7,456 bases of DNA from an uncultured Ignavibacteria bacterium. Lineage in GTDB: Bacteria > Bacteroidota > Ignavibacteria > Ignavibacteriales > Melioribacteraceae. Of this stretch, positions 1 through 6,312 are shown piece after piece. A model generated the notes under the pieces. That model had not been told where the DNA came from and did not search any database. It saw nothing but the letters and a program-made list of their open reading frames with translations. The position numbers and the translations under genes were made by a program. The DNA lies in the NCBI GenBank assembly GCA_937930275.1, contig CALGLM010000092.1:1-7456 (forward strand), written 5' to 3'. Each line of letters opens with the position of its first letter. Within the stretch, counting starts at the first letter, position 1.

Positions 1-45
1 GATTACGTACGGTGACTGGAGTTCAGACGTGTGCTCTTCCGATCT
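1..45. other. Illumina TruSeq index adapter (contamination)
   Basis: This stretch is sequencing adapter, not genome. Read on the minus strand, positions 45 to 12 match the TruSeq indexed-adapter sequence that starts AGATCGGAAGAGC and ends CCAGTCAC. Positions 11 to 4 then give an 8-base CGTACGTA, which I recall as TruSeq LT index 22 plus its two extra bases, and positions 3-1 (ATC) begin the constant region after the index. The contig is therefore joined to adapter at base 46 and true sequence starts there. The adapter also encodes a false C-terminal tail, RKSTRLNSSH, on the gene to its right, which is a known artefact in protein databases. Confidence 0.98.
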
Positions 46-869
46 AATATTTTTTGAATCTCCTTAACGGCATTTTTTCCGTCAATTCCCGCTAAAAATC
101 CGTTTTTATTCTTTTTATCAATAATATAGCTGTTAAGCAAAGTAAACACGGGATTTAAGCCCATTTTATTAGGTAACGGATACTCGGAAAAGTATGCCGT
201 CCCTACTCTAATGGGCGATTTTTCGTCTATCCTTCCTCTAATACCTAAAAATATAATAATTGCAAATAGTAAAAAATATCCCGAATTAATAAGATAGAAT
301 TTCTTGTTTTTGGAATTTGGAAATTTTATTCTTTTTAACTGATAATTGAATATCTTATTAAATATTACCCAATATACCCCTGTTAACAAAATAAAGGCTA
401 TTAAATATATCCAATAAGTCCATTCCTGAAATATCATTGCGGAAATAAAAGCAAAACTATCTGACCAAATAAATGCCGCAGTTGTTATGTTTTCAAAGTA
501 ATGATTAAAAAAGGGAATATTTGCACTGCAGATAAAAAATGCGGTTGTATATAATATTCCTATAAAGTAAAATAATATCCTATTTAAAATTGTATTTTTA
601 ATTTTAAATAAATTTAATATAAAAAATATCAAAACCGGTACTGAAAGTATATATCCGCTTATAACCGTATCAAACCTAATCCCCATTATAAATGCTTTTA
701 CAAACAGTACAAATTCTTCGCTTGTGCTAAGTAAGGGGGCTTTATCCAAATTTGCAATAAATATTACAAATCTAAAAATGAAGAAAAACAATAAACCCCA
801 AAGATACGTTCCTATAACAAAACGGATATATGCAGGTAAATTAATCCTGTCAAAAAAATTTTTAATCAT
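46..869 (-). CDS. LTA-synthase-family (sulfatase-type) membrane protein, N-terminal part only
   Basis: This is the membrane-anchor half of an LTA-synthase-like protein. The family transfers phosphoglycerol or phosphoethanolamine-type headgroups on the outer face of the inner membrane using a C-terminal sulfatase-fold domain. About 275 genuine residues remain. They hold roughly five hydrophobic segments (about residues 13-40, 56-90, 98-120, 150-172 and 190-210), the GIRFDTVIS stretch near 63-71, SANIPFFNHYF near 115-125, and the linker RGRIDEKSPIRVGTAYFS (211-228) followed by GLNPVFTLL, which I recognise from Bacteroidetes members. The whole catalytic domain is missing because the contig ends in adapter at base 45; this is an assembly edge, not a pseudogene. 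The reading frame continues into adapter to a false stop at 3-5. I chose ATG at 869 over the in-frame GTG at 872 because an AGG lies 6 nt before it. It starts 9 nt after the methyltransferase stop, so the two are probably co-transcribed. The headgroup donor and acceptor cannot be told. Confidence 0.8.
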
Positions 870-874
870 CACAT

Positions 875-881
875 ACCTTTA
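875..881 (-). promoter_or_regulatory. Ribosome binding site deciding the LTA-synthase-like start
   Basis: On the minus strand this reads TAAAGGT, with AGG (878-876) 6 nt before the ATG at 869 and only 3 nt before the GTG at 872. It overlaps the TAA stop of the methyltransferase (881-879), which suggests translational coupling. An ATG at 874-872 is out of frame and followed at once by TGA. Confidence 0.55.
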
Positions 882-1871
882 TTTTTTCCCGATTAAAATA
901 TCGGAATTATAACTTGTCTTTAGTAATTCTATGTCAGTAATACCGGCATCGTTAAGCCAGTTTGTCATTTCGCTTTTTGTAAATGTATCGCCGCCGGTTG
1001 TGCTAACCAACATGTTTAGGGCAAACATAGCCCCGGTTTCGGGTTTTACTCTATCTTCATCCATAATGTGGTCATTAATTACAATTTGCCCGCCTTTATT
1101 AAGCACTTTAGCACATTTTTTTATTAATAATGCGTTTTCTTCATTTGTATTAATATGAACTATTGCCGATAGTAAAATTAAATCATATCCGTTTCCGAAA
1201 TCGTCACTTAAATAATCACCTTCAATAAATGAAAAATTATCAATTAGACTGGCATCAAGCACATATTTTCGTGAAATCGGTATAACATTAGGCAAATCAA
1301 ATAAAACCGCTTTAATGTCCTTATTTGCAGCTATAAACCCCATTGAAAACGCACCCGAACCACCCCCTACATCAAGCATTTTTTTAACATTAGATAAATC
1401 AATAAGCATCGAAAGTACTTTTGCTTGTCCCACCCCTCTATGATGCATAGCCGCAATAAAAGCTTCAAGCCAGTCATTCCCTCTTTCGTTTATCGCCTTT
1501 TTAAAAACAGCCGTTCCTGTTCTAACAGATTCGGTTAAAGTACTCCACCTATCCCATAGTGTTGCCGTATGGTGCAAGTTACCCAAATAGTTTTCTTCCC
1601 CTTTAACCAAAATATCCGAAATATCGGGATGATTAATAAATTTACCGTTACGCTTAAATAAATACCCCATTCCGGTTAACACGTTTAATAATCGGTCTAT
1701 TCCTTTAATGCTTACATCAAGTTCTGCTGCAATATCTTCCGAACTTAGCCTTCTTTTATTCAGAATAGTAAAAATTCCGAGTTCAATAGCAGTTAAAAGA
1801 ACACGGCTTTCTTTAAATGCATTTGCCGTTTCTTGTATCTTTTTTGCGGTTAGTCCTTCGTGGTCAGTCAT
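879..1871 (-). CDS. SAM-dependent O-methyltransferase (Methyltransf_2 / AOMT-like, winged-helix dimerisation domain)
   Basis: This is a complete 330-residue class I methyltransferase that moves a methyl group from S-adenosylmethionine to a small molecule, and is probably a cytosolic dimer. Residues about 10-90 form the winged-helix dimerisation domain (AIELGIF, then SSEDIAAELDVS and LLNVLTGMGYL). The SAM-binding Rossmann part begins with the glycine-rich motif I, MLDVGGGSG (165-173), followed by FDLPNVI (191-197), the acidic GDY (218-220) and the helix after SAIVHI (235-240). A conserved-looking NDHIMDEDR (266-274) sits where the family often carries its catalytic His, so H268 is a candidate base. 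The length fits the family, which includes plant COMTs, hydroxyindole O-methyltransferases and BchU; the substrate cannot be predicted. The ATG at 1871 is backed by AGGTG at 1880-1876. It lies 122 nt after the acyltransferase on the same strand and 9 nt before the LTA-synthase-like gene. Confidence 0.88.
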   Translation of the reverse strand: MTDHEGLTAKKIQETANAFKESRVLLTAIELGIFTILNKRRLSSEDIAAELDVSIKGIDRLLNVLTGMGYLFKRNGKFINHPDISDILVKGEENYLGNLHHTATLWDRWSTLTESVRTGTAVFKKAINERGNDWLEAFIAAMHHRGVGQAKVLSMLIDLSNVKKMLDVGGGSGAFSMGFIAANKDIKAVLFDLPNVIPISRKYVLDASLIDNFSFIEGDYLSDDFGNGYDLILLSAIVHINTNEENALLIKKCAKVLNKGGQIVINDHIMDEDRVKPETGAMFALNMLVSTTGGDTFTKSEMTNWLNDAGITDIELLKTSYNSDILIGKK

Positions 1872-1993
1872 TTTACACCTAACTTTAAATATTCAGGCGT
1901 AAAAAATAATAAAATTTTAGATTATTTGAAATTTAATTTAAGTACAAAACGGCATACACTTTTAATATATCATTAAAGCATAACCTTTATATA

Positions 1994-3748
1994 TTACCCA
2001 AGTAAACTTAGCTTATTATTACCTTTTAGGAAATAATTAATATATTTTTCTTTCTTTTCGGGTTTTATTTTATCAACATCAATAACAATAAATCCGTCAA
2101 TACATTCTTCAAATTCGCGGTCAACCCCAAAATCTAAAAACTTTACACCTTCCTGCTCGCATAACTCGGCATAATGTTTATATAGCACCGGAACTGTTAA
2201 ATTGTACGGTTTTAACATCTGTTTTAGAATTTTATACTCGTCTTTAAATGAATTTCCGGTAAAAATAGTATTGTATTTTATTAATTCCGATTCAGGAATT
2301 ACAAACCTGTTTTTAGATTCAACTACATCCTCTTTCTCTCCGAACCATTTTCTATAAACATAAACTATCATTTGTCTTACTTCCAAAGGATAACTATTGC
2401 TTATGCTTACACCTCCGAATAAGTATTTTACTTGGGGATTTGTAGCCAAAAACGCTCCGATTCCTTGCCAAAGATAAAAAAGGACATTCGTATTCCAGTA
2501 TTTTTTTTGAACAAAACTTCTTCCCAATTCAATAGCACTCGGCAATATTTTATTAGTAAAATCAGGACTAAAATTGAATAGTGAATTTGTATAAAACCCG
2601 CCAATACCTTGTTTATGCATTATTTCATTCCCAAATCCCAAGCGATATGCACCCACAATTTCCAACTCGGATTCATCCCAAACTATTAAGTGATAGTAAT
2701 GTTCGTCATAAAAATCCAGATCATACCTTTTACCTGTACCTTCACCGACTTTACGAAAAGTTAATTCTCTTAGTCGTGCAATTTCATTTAATGTGTTTGG
2801 CGAATCTTTTTTGTTAGTTAAAATGATTTTTTTATTATCATCTGTTGTACCAAGTATGTTTGACTTATTTATTTCTTTTTTTATCAATTTCCTATCAATC
2901 GGATGTATAATATTTTTTTCCGTCACAAAAATATTTTTATTTGGTTTTCGCAAATTGTACAAATGTTTTCGCAATAGTTTAGTTTGATAAAATACTGTTA
3001 TTAAATTTTCCGTAAATGATTTTGCAGGTATGGGGTCGCCTATTAAAATATTGATCGTTTTATCTTTTTTATTAAACATTTCGTGAATTAACAGAAATGT
3101 CGAAAACATTTTATTAATTGAAGAGATAATATAAAAATACCACGTGTTTTTAGCATCTATATAAATCGGTAATATGGGCGATTTATATTTTTTTGCAAAA
3201 CTTACTGCTCCGCTATTCCATTTTTTATCGGTTACCGTAAACCACTTTAGTCGTGATACTTCGCCTGCCGGAAATATAATTAATGCCCCCTCGCTCTCTA
3301 ATTGATTACCAATCTCATCTATACTATCACGCTTTATTTGCCTTCCGAAAACATTAACCGGTATAAAATATTCTTTTAAATTATCAATTGAATATAGAAT
3401 GTCGTTAACAATTATTTTAACGTCTTTCCTTATTTCATAAATAAGTTTTAATAATGCAAGCCCGTCAAGACTGCCTATCGGATGATTTGCTATTACAATT
3501 AATCTTCCTTCTGCAGGAATTTTTTTTATATCCTTATTTGATACTTTATAAGTAAAATTAAGCATTTCAAATAATTCATCAATTATTTCAATTCCGTATT
3601 TATTTTTATTAGTATTTAAGAACTGATTTAGCCTTTTGGTATAAAGTATTTTTTTTATAAAATTAAATATTATCTTTTTTGAAAAAGAGTACTTAGTAAC
3701 AACGGTGTTTTGCAATTTTTCTTCGAGTATTTTTTCAATTTCTAACAT
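1994..3748 (-). CDS. Bifunctional acyltransferase: PlsC-type O-acyltransferase fused to OlsB-like N-acyltransferase (OlsF/GlsF-like)
   Basis: This is a 584-residue two-domain enzyme, probably making an acyloxyacyl aminolipid (ornithine, glycine or similar lipid) at the cytoplasmic membrane. The first domain is a PlsC/LPLAT acyltransferase: NHPIGSLDG (88-96) supplies the catalytic His89 and Asp95 (five residues apart, as in the hemolysin-like branch), FPAGEVSR (159-166) is the family's version of the FPEG motif, and PILPIYI (191-197) follows. The second domain (about 320-545) is a GNAT-like N-acyltransferase, with LRELTFRKVGEGTG (326-339), EIVGAYRLGFG (363-373), ELGRSFV (407-413), LWQGIGAFL (426-434) and LFGGVSIS (443-450). 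In OlsF the C-terminal domain N-acylates the amino acid and the PlsC domain adds the second acyl chain; GlsB/GlsA do this for glycine in Bacteroides. The headgroup here is unknown. The frame can extend to a TTG at 3781, but I prefer the ATG at 3748, which has GGA 6 nt upstream (3757-3755). Confidence 0.85.
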   Translation of the reverse strand: MLEIEKILEEKLQNTVVTKYSFSKKIIFNFIKKILYTKRLNQFLNTNKNKYGIEIIDELFEMLNFTYKVSNKDIKKIPAEGRLIVIANHPIGSLDGLALLKLIYEIRKDVKIIVNDILYSIDNLKEYFIPVNVFGRQIKRDSIDEIGNQLESEGALIIFPAGEVSRLKWFTVTDKKWNSGAVSFAKKYKSPILPIYIDAKNTWYFYIISSINKMFSTFLLIHEMFNKKDKTINILIGDPIPAKSFTENLITVFYQTKLLRKHLYNLRKPNKNIFVTEKNIIHPIDRKLIKKEINKSNILGTTDDNKKIILTNKKDSPNTLNEIARLRELTFRKVGEGTGKRYDLDFYDEHYYHLIVWDESELEIVGAYRLGFGNEIMHKQGIGGFYTNSLFNFSPDFTNKILPSAIELGRSFVQKKYWNTNVLFYLWQGIGAFLATNPQVKYLFGGVSISNSYPLEVRQMIVYVYRKWFGEKEDVVESKNRFVIPESELIKYNTIFTGNSFKDEYKILKQMLKPYNLTVPVLYKHYAELCEQEGVKFLDFGVDREFEECIDGFIVIDVDKIKPEKKEKYINYFLKGNNKLSLLG

Positions 3749-3778
3749 TATTCGTCCAAAATATTTTATACAATTTAA

Positions 3779-3808
3779 CAAATATTAATTATTGTGCTGT
3801 TAAGCCAA
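3779..3808 (-). promoter_or_regulatory. Candidate Bacteroidetes-type promoter for the acyltransferase
   Basis: On the minus strand a TTG (3808-3806) is followed after 18 nt by TAATATTTG (3787-3779). The second element resembles the -7 consensus TAnnTTTG but has one extra base between TA and TTTG. Transcription would begin near 3772, about 24 nt before the ATG at 3748. The match is imperfect and the region is very AT-rich. Confidence 0.28.
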
Positions 3809-3815
3809 TATTACC

Positions 3816-3830
3816 TTAACTTTAAGTTAA
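3816..3830. repeat. 15-bp perfect inverted repeat (possible operator)
   Basis: TTAACTTTAAGTTAA is a perfect palindrome with 7-bp arms around one central base (3823). It lies between the divergent acyltransferase and phosphoesterase genes, about 50 bp upstream of the inferred start of minus-strand transcription. It could bind a dimeric regulator, but chance is possible in such AT-rich DNA. Confidence 0.35.
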
Positions 3831-3852
3831 TGTTAAATCTATTTGCCTTAAC

Positions 3853-3882
3853 AATTAATTAATACTTAAGTAATAATTAATT
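3853..3882. repeat. 30-bp near-perfect inverted repeat (possible operator)
   Basis: The two 15-base halves are reverse complements in 14 of 15 pairs, the one mismatch being 3862/3873. The core is TACTTAAGTA (3863-3872). The arms run into two copies of TTAATTAA, at 3855-3862 and 3877-3884, spaced 22 bp apart, about two helical turns. The repeat is centred about 43 bp before the inferred transcription start of the phosphoesterase gene and covers the place where a -33 element should be. It could be an activator or repressor site. It lacks G+C pairs apart from the central C/G and is not followed by a T-run outside a coding context, so it is not a good terminator. Confidence 0.45.
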
Positions 3883-3895
3883 AACATTAGACTTA

Positions 3896-3903
3896 TATTT
3901 TTG
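3896..3903 (+). promoter_or_regulatory. Bacteroidetes -7 promoter box (TAnnTTTG)
   Basis: TATTTTTG matches the -7 consensus TAnnTTTG exactly. Transcription would begin near 3910, giving a leader of roughly 15 nt before the ATG at 3925. No TTTG or TTG stands at the expected distance upstream; that position is taken by the inverted repeat at 3853-3882. A second match, TAATTTTG at 3916-3923, sits too close to the ATG to be the main promoter. Confidence 0.42.
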
Positions 3904-3924
3904 CACTAACATTAATAATTTTGT

Positions 3925-4830
3925 ATGAAAATATTCCACATATCAGATTTGCATTTATGTAAGCTTTATAAGCGTAATAATATTATTAAAACCAGAAAGT
4001 TGTTAAAACACTTTGTTGAAAATAAATATGATCATCTTGTAATAACCGGCGATATTTCCGACAACGGTAATCCCGAAGATTGGGTGTACCTTCGTAAACT
4101 TTTACTTTCATACGGTATATACGATAAAAATCTTGTTACTCTTACAATAGGAAATCATGATATATATGGCGGAGTTCAAACTGCTTTAGATATACTTTCT
4201 TTTCCTTCCAGATGTTTAAATACTGACTATCTTCTAAAAGTAAAACAATTTTATAATGTTTTTGCCGATTTATTTATTGGTTCTTCGGCTTCTTTTCCTA
4301 ATTTATTCCCAGTCCTTAAAGTAGTAAATGACGTTGCATTTATTGTTATAAATACAATTGATTTTTACGGTAAAATACTAAATCCTTTTGCTTCCAACGG
4401 TAAAGTAAGTTCAACTGATTATTCAAATATATCCGGAATATTAAATAATCCTTTAATTAAGGACAAAGTTAAAATAATATTATCCCATCATCATTTTTAT
4501 AAAAATAATGTTGAATCAACGTCATCTTATAGTTCAATATGGAATAGCATTGAAAAACACACCATGAAACTTAGAGGAAAGAAAAAATTAATAAAACTAT
4601 TTTCAAAGGGTAATATTAATTTCGTATTACACGGACACAGTCATGAATTAAAAAGCTACGAACGGAAAAATATACTCTTCTCAAATGCCGGAGCAGCAAT
4701 CGATAATTTAAACGATAACTTATGCTCCGGTATTTTAATTAATACAATTTCTGCAAATATTGAGCCCATTAATATTCACTTAAGCGAAGATCTTCCTTTT
4801 TATTCCTTGAAACCCGTATATAATTATTAA
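3925..4830 (+). CDS. Calcineurin-like metallophosphoesterase (CpdA/Icc-like)
   Basis: This is a complete 301-residue two-metal phosphoesterase, predicted cytosolic since no signal peptide or membrane segment is seen. All the fold's metal-binding blocks are present in order: DLH (D8, H10), GD (G42-D43), GNHD (76-79, with N77 and H78), the SHHH run (187-190), and HGHSH (236-240, with H238 and H240). Families with this layout hydrolyse phosphodiesters such as cAMP (CpdA), UDP-diacylglucosamine or nucleotides. The spacing is closest to the CpdA/Icc type, but nothing here fixes the substrate. It is the only plus-strand gene, transcribed divergently from the acyltransferase, and no Shine-Dalgarno motif precedes its ATG, unlike most neighbours. 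Its TAA stop (4828-4830) overlaps the stop of the convergent gene at 4827-4829. Confidence 0.88.
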   Translation: MKIFHISDLHLCKLYKRNNIIKTRKLLKHFVENKYDHLVITGDISDNGNPEDWVYLRKLLLSYGIYDKNLVTLTIGNHDIYGGVQTALDILSFPSRCLNTDYLLKVKQFYNVFADLFIGSSASFPNLFPVLKVVNDVAFIVINTIDFYGKILNPFASNGKVSSTDYSNISGILNNPLIKDKVKIILSHHHFYKNNVESTSSYSSIWNSIEKHTMKLRGKKKLIKLFSKGNINFVLHGHSHELKSYERKNILFSNAGAAIDNLNDNLCSGILINTISANIEPINIHLSEDLPFYSLKPVYNY

Positions 4831-6014
4831 TTAATATTAAAATTTTCCTCATACTTTTCTTTTATATATTTATCAATTTCACTATATAACATATTAATAT
4901 TATTTTCGTCATATTTACTTTTAATAATTCTGTTTGTAATTTTAATTACCCCTTTTTCAATTTCTGTTACCTTTGTTAAAATTCCCGTACCATTTGAATT
5001 TATTAACTTATCAATCTTTATATAATTCCCCCCGTTTCCCCTTTTAATAGGAAATAACGTTTCCTTTAACTTTAGCGAGTAGCTACACAATAATGATTTG
5101 CCTTCCGTTGTGCCGCTTACAATTTCCGGTAACTTATTTTTATTAAATACAAATATTGGCACTGAAACAGAGGTCAAAGGGAATCCGACTACTGACCACA
5201 TTATCATATCTTTTATGTCTTCACCTTTTTTAATTCCGTGAATAACTATAGAGGCAACACTGCTTGTTCTCGGAATATAATCTTGAAACTGCACAAATCC
5301 CGATTTTGATGATTCCTCACTTAAATCTATTCCCAATAACGAGTGGAATAAACTTCGTGAACAATTATTTATAATATATTCCGGAGTAAGATTACCCATT
5401 GCACTTGCAGTATATAATAATTTATTTGCCGTATTATAACGTATATATCCGTAACCGGTTTCGGGGTTTCCGGTAAATGAATAGTTTGTTCTAACAACGT
5501 ATCCAAACGGAGCTATTTTAGAATCATTGGCGTCTATTTTAGTAAAAGTAAACTGATCTGTTTCATAATAGGCAGCACCTCCGGTTGCATCAATTACGCC
5601 AAAATTTGCCTGTACGCCTAAGGGCTTGGGCATTGTTTTTAACATATTTTCAAAATCTTCAAGCGTTTTGCATTCACCAAGTGCTTTTTTCATTAATTTG
5701 CCTTCTTGGTCTATATAATCGATTGTATCTTCTTCTATTAAATTATATGATGCGGAATTCATAATTGCAAATCCGTATTCATTACAACCTGCCCATACAT
5801 TTTCTCCGTTTTTATCACTTGCGTTAACTAAACCGATATAATAATATTTTGAATCATTAAAATATTTTATTACGTTATCTTCTTCACCTGCATCTCTATG
5901 CTTCCATAAAAGTGGTCTTCCGTCTTTTGTATATTTCCCCGAAATTATTGCCGTAGTACACGCATAATATATTCCGGTATAAAATAAGACAAATAGTAAT
6001 AACATTTTTTTCAT
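4827..6014 (-). CDS. Secreted C45-family (acyl-CoA:6-APA acyltransferase-like) Ntn hydrolase
   Basis: This appears to be an N-terminal-nucleophile hydrolase of the linear amide C-N hydrolase / peptidase C45 kind, which cleave or form amide bonds with a Cys at the mature N-terminus. From the ATG at 6014 it has 395 residues. MKKMLLLFVLFYTGIYYA (1-18) is a signal peptide, and the next residue, Cys19, opens CTTAIISGKYTKDGRPLLW, a family-like start in which Cys is the nucleophile and the KHRD stretch (38-41) follows. NEYGFAIMN (78-86) and RTNYSF (175-180) are further family-like blocks. Signal peptidase would thus expose the catalytic Cys directly. YYAC is a poor lipobox, so lipid anchoring is possible but less likely. 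I chose 6014 over the in-frame ATG at 6026 because GAGGAA (6024-6019) puts AGG 6 nt before it. It is the last gene of a tight operon after the RCK_C-like protein. The natural substrate is unknown. Confidence 0.8.
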   Translation of the reverse strand: MKKMLLLFVLFYTGIYYACTTAIISGKYTKDGRPLLWKHRDAGEEDNVIKYFNDSKYYYIGLVNASDKNGENVWAGCNEYGFAIMNSASYNLIEEDTIDYIDQEGKLMKKALGECKTLEDFENMLKTMPKPLGVQANFGVIDATGGAAYYETDQFTFTKIDANDSKIAPFGYVVRTNYSFTGNPETGYGYIRYNTANKLLYTASAMGNLTPEYIINNCSRSLFHSLLGIDLSEESSKSGFVQFQDYIPRTSSVASIVIHGIKKGEDIKDMIMWSVVGFPLTSVSVPIFVFNKNKLPEIVSGTTEGKSLLCSYSLKLKETLFPIKRGNGGNYIKIDKLINSNGTGILTKVTEIEKGVIKITNRIIKSKYDENNINMLYSEIDKYIKEKYEENFNIN

Positions 6015-6018
6015 AATA

Positions 6019-6024
6019 TTCCTC
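6019..6024 (-). promoter_or_regulatory. Ribosome binding site deciding the C45 hydrolase start
   Basis: GAGGAA on the minus strand places AGG 6 nt upstream of the ATG at 6014. It lies inside the longer frame that would start at 6026, whose ATG directly abuts the upstream TAG stop (6029-6027) and has no motif of its own. This supports the shorter protein with a standard MKKMLLL signal-peptide start. Confidence 0.6.
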
Positions 6025-6026
6025 AT

Positions 6027-6305
6027 CTATTCAAAAAATAATTTAATGTAACTTTTGTTTGTACTTTTTCCTATAATATAGACTGTATCTTTTTCCGTAA
6101 ACGTAAAATTTCCCGTTAATTTTAATATGTCTTTCCCGTTTCTTCTTACTTTAATTACTTTAATTTTTGGGTCATCAATCCAATTTAACGAACCGATTGA
6201 TTTATCTATAACTCGGGATTTTGATGTTACCGGAAAAGTATATAACTCAAGTGTAGGTGCACAGTAAGTTAGCAAAAATAAAAAAATTATAATATAATAT
6301 TTCAT
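6027..6305 (-). CDS. Small exported or membrane-anchored protein with a solo RCK_C (TrkA_C)-like domain
   Basis: This 92-residue protein starts with MKYYIIIFLFLLTYC, a signal-peptide-like segment whose Cys15 could be lipid-modified, though LTYC is a weak lipobox because Tyr replaces the usual small residue before Cys. The rest (about 25-92) looks like an RCK_C fold. SRVIDKSIGSLNW (29-41) matches the domain's opening S..I..KS...LN, then IKVRRNGKDIL (51-61) matches its R-[NK]-G strand, and KDTVYIIGK (72-80) matches the closing DDVLYVY-type strand. The antiporter encoded just upstream has the same order: SKILYKSLAELN, VIRKGRNII, DDVLYVY. RCK_C domains normally bind ligands in the cytosol, so an exported copy is odd. 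The start follows the antiporter stop by 7 nt, with only a weak GAGAG motif, so translational coupling is likely. The gene is real by spacing and codon continuity; the domain call is by eye and could be wrong. Confidence 0.6.
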   Translation of the reverse strand: MKYYIIIFLFLLTYCAPTLELYTFPVTSKSRVIDKSIGSLNWIDDPKIKVIKVRRNGKDILKLTGNFTFTEKDTVYIIGKSTNKSYIKLFFE

Positions 6306-6312
6306 ATTTCTC

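Noticed and set aside
3..45. Coding sequence continuing from the LTA-synthase-like gene to a stop at 3-5
   Set aside because: The residues encoded here are translated adapter, so the stop is artificial and the gene must be treated as truncated at base 46.
724..1902. Plus-strand open frames at 724-912, 931-1158 and 1708-1902
   Set aside because: They lie opposite well-supported minus-strand genes, have no recognisable domains, and look like shadows of those genes.
1927..1949. Promoter-like TTTTG...TAATCT pair ahead of the methyltransferase on the minus strand
   Set aside because: Spacing is plausible but neither box matches the Bacteroidetes or sigma70 consensus well; such matches are expected by chance in this AT-rich gap.
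1961..1977. Stem TTTAAT/ATTAAA with a 5-nt loop after the acyltransferase, as a terminator
   Set aside because: It has only six A-T pairs and no strong T-run follows on the minus strand, so it would be too weak for an intrinsic terminator.
2581..2987. Two overlapping plus-strand open frames inside the acyltransferase
   Set aside because: They are antisense to a gene with clear catalytic motifs, and their own sequences look like random translation.
3749..3781. N-terminal extension of the acyltransferase from a TTG at 3781
   Set aside because: The ATG at 3748 has a GGA motif 6 nt upstream and opens a helix-rich start; the extension would overlap the candidate promoter and uses a rare start codon.
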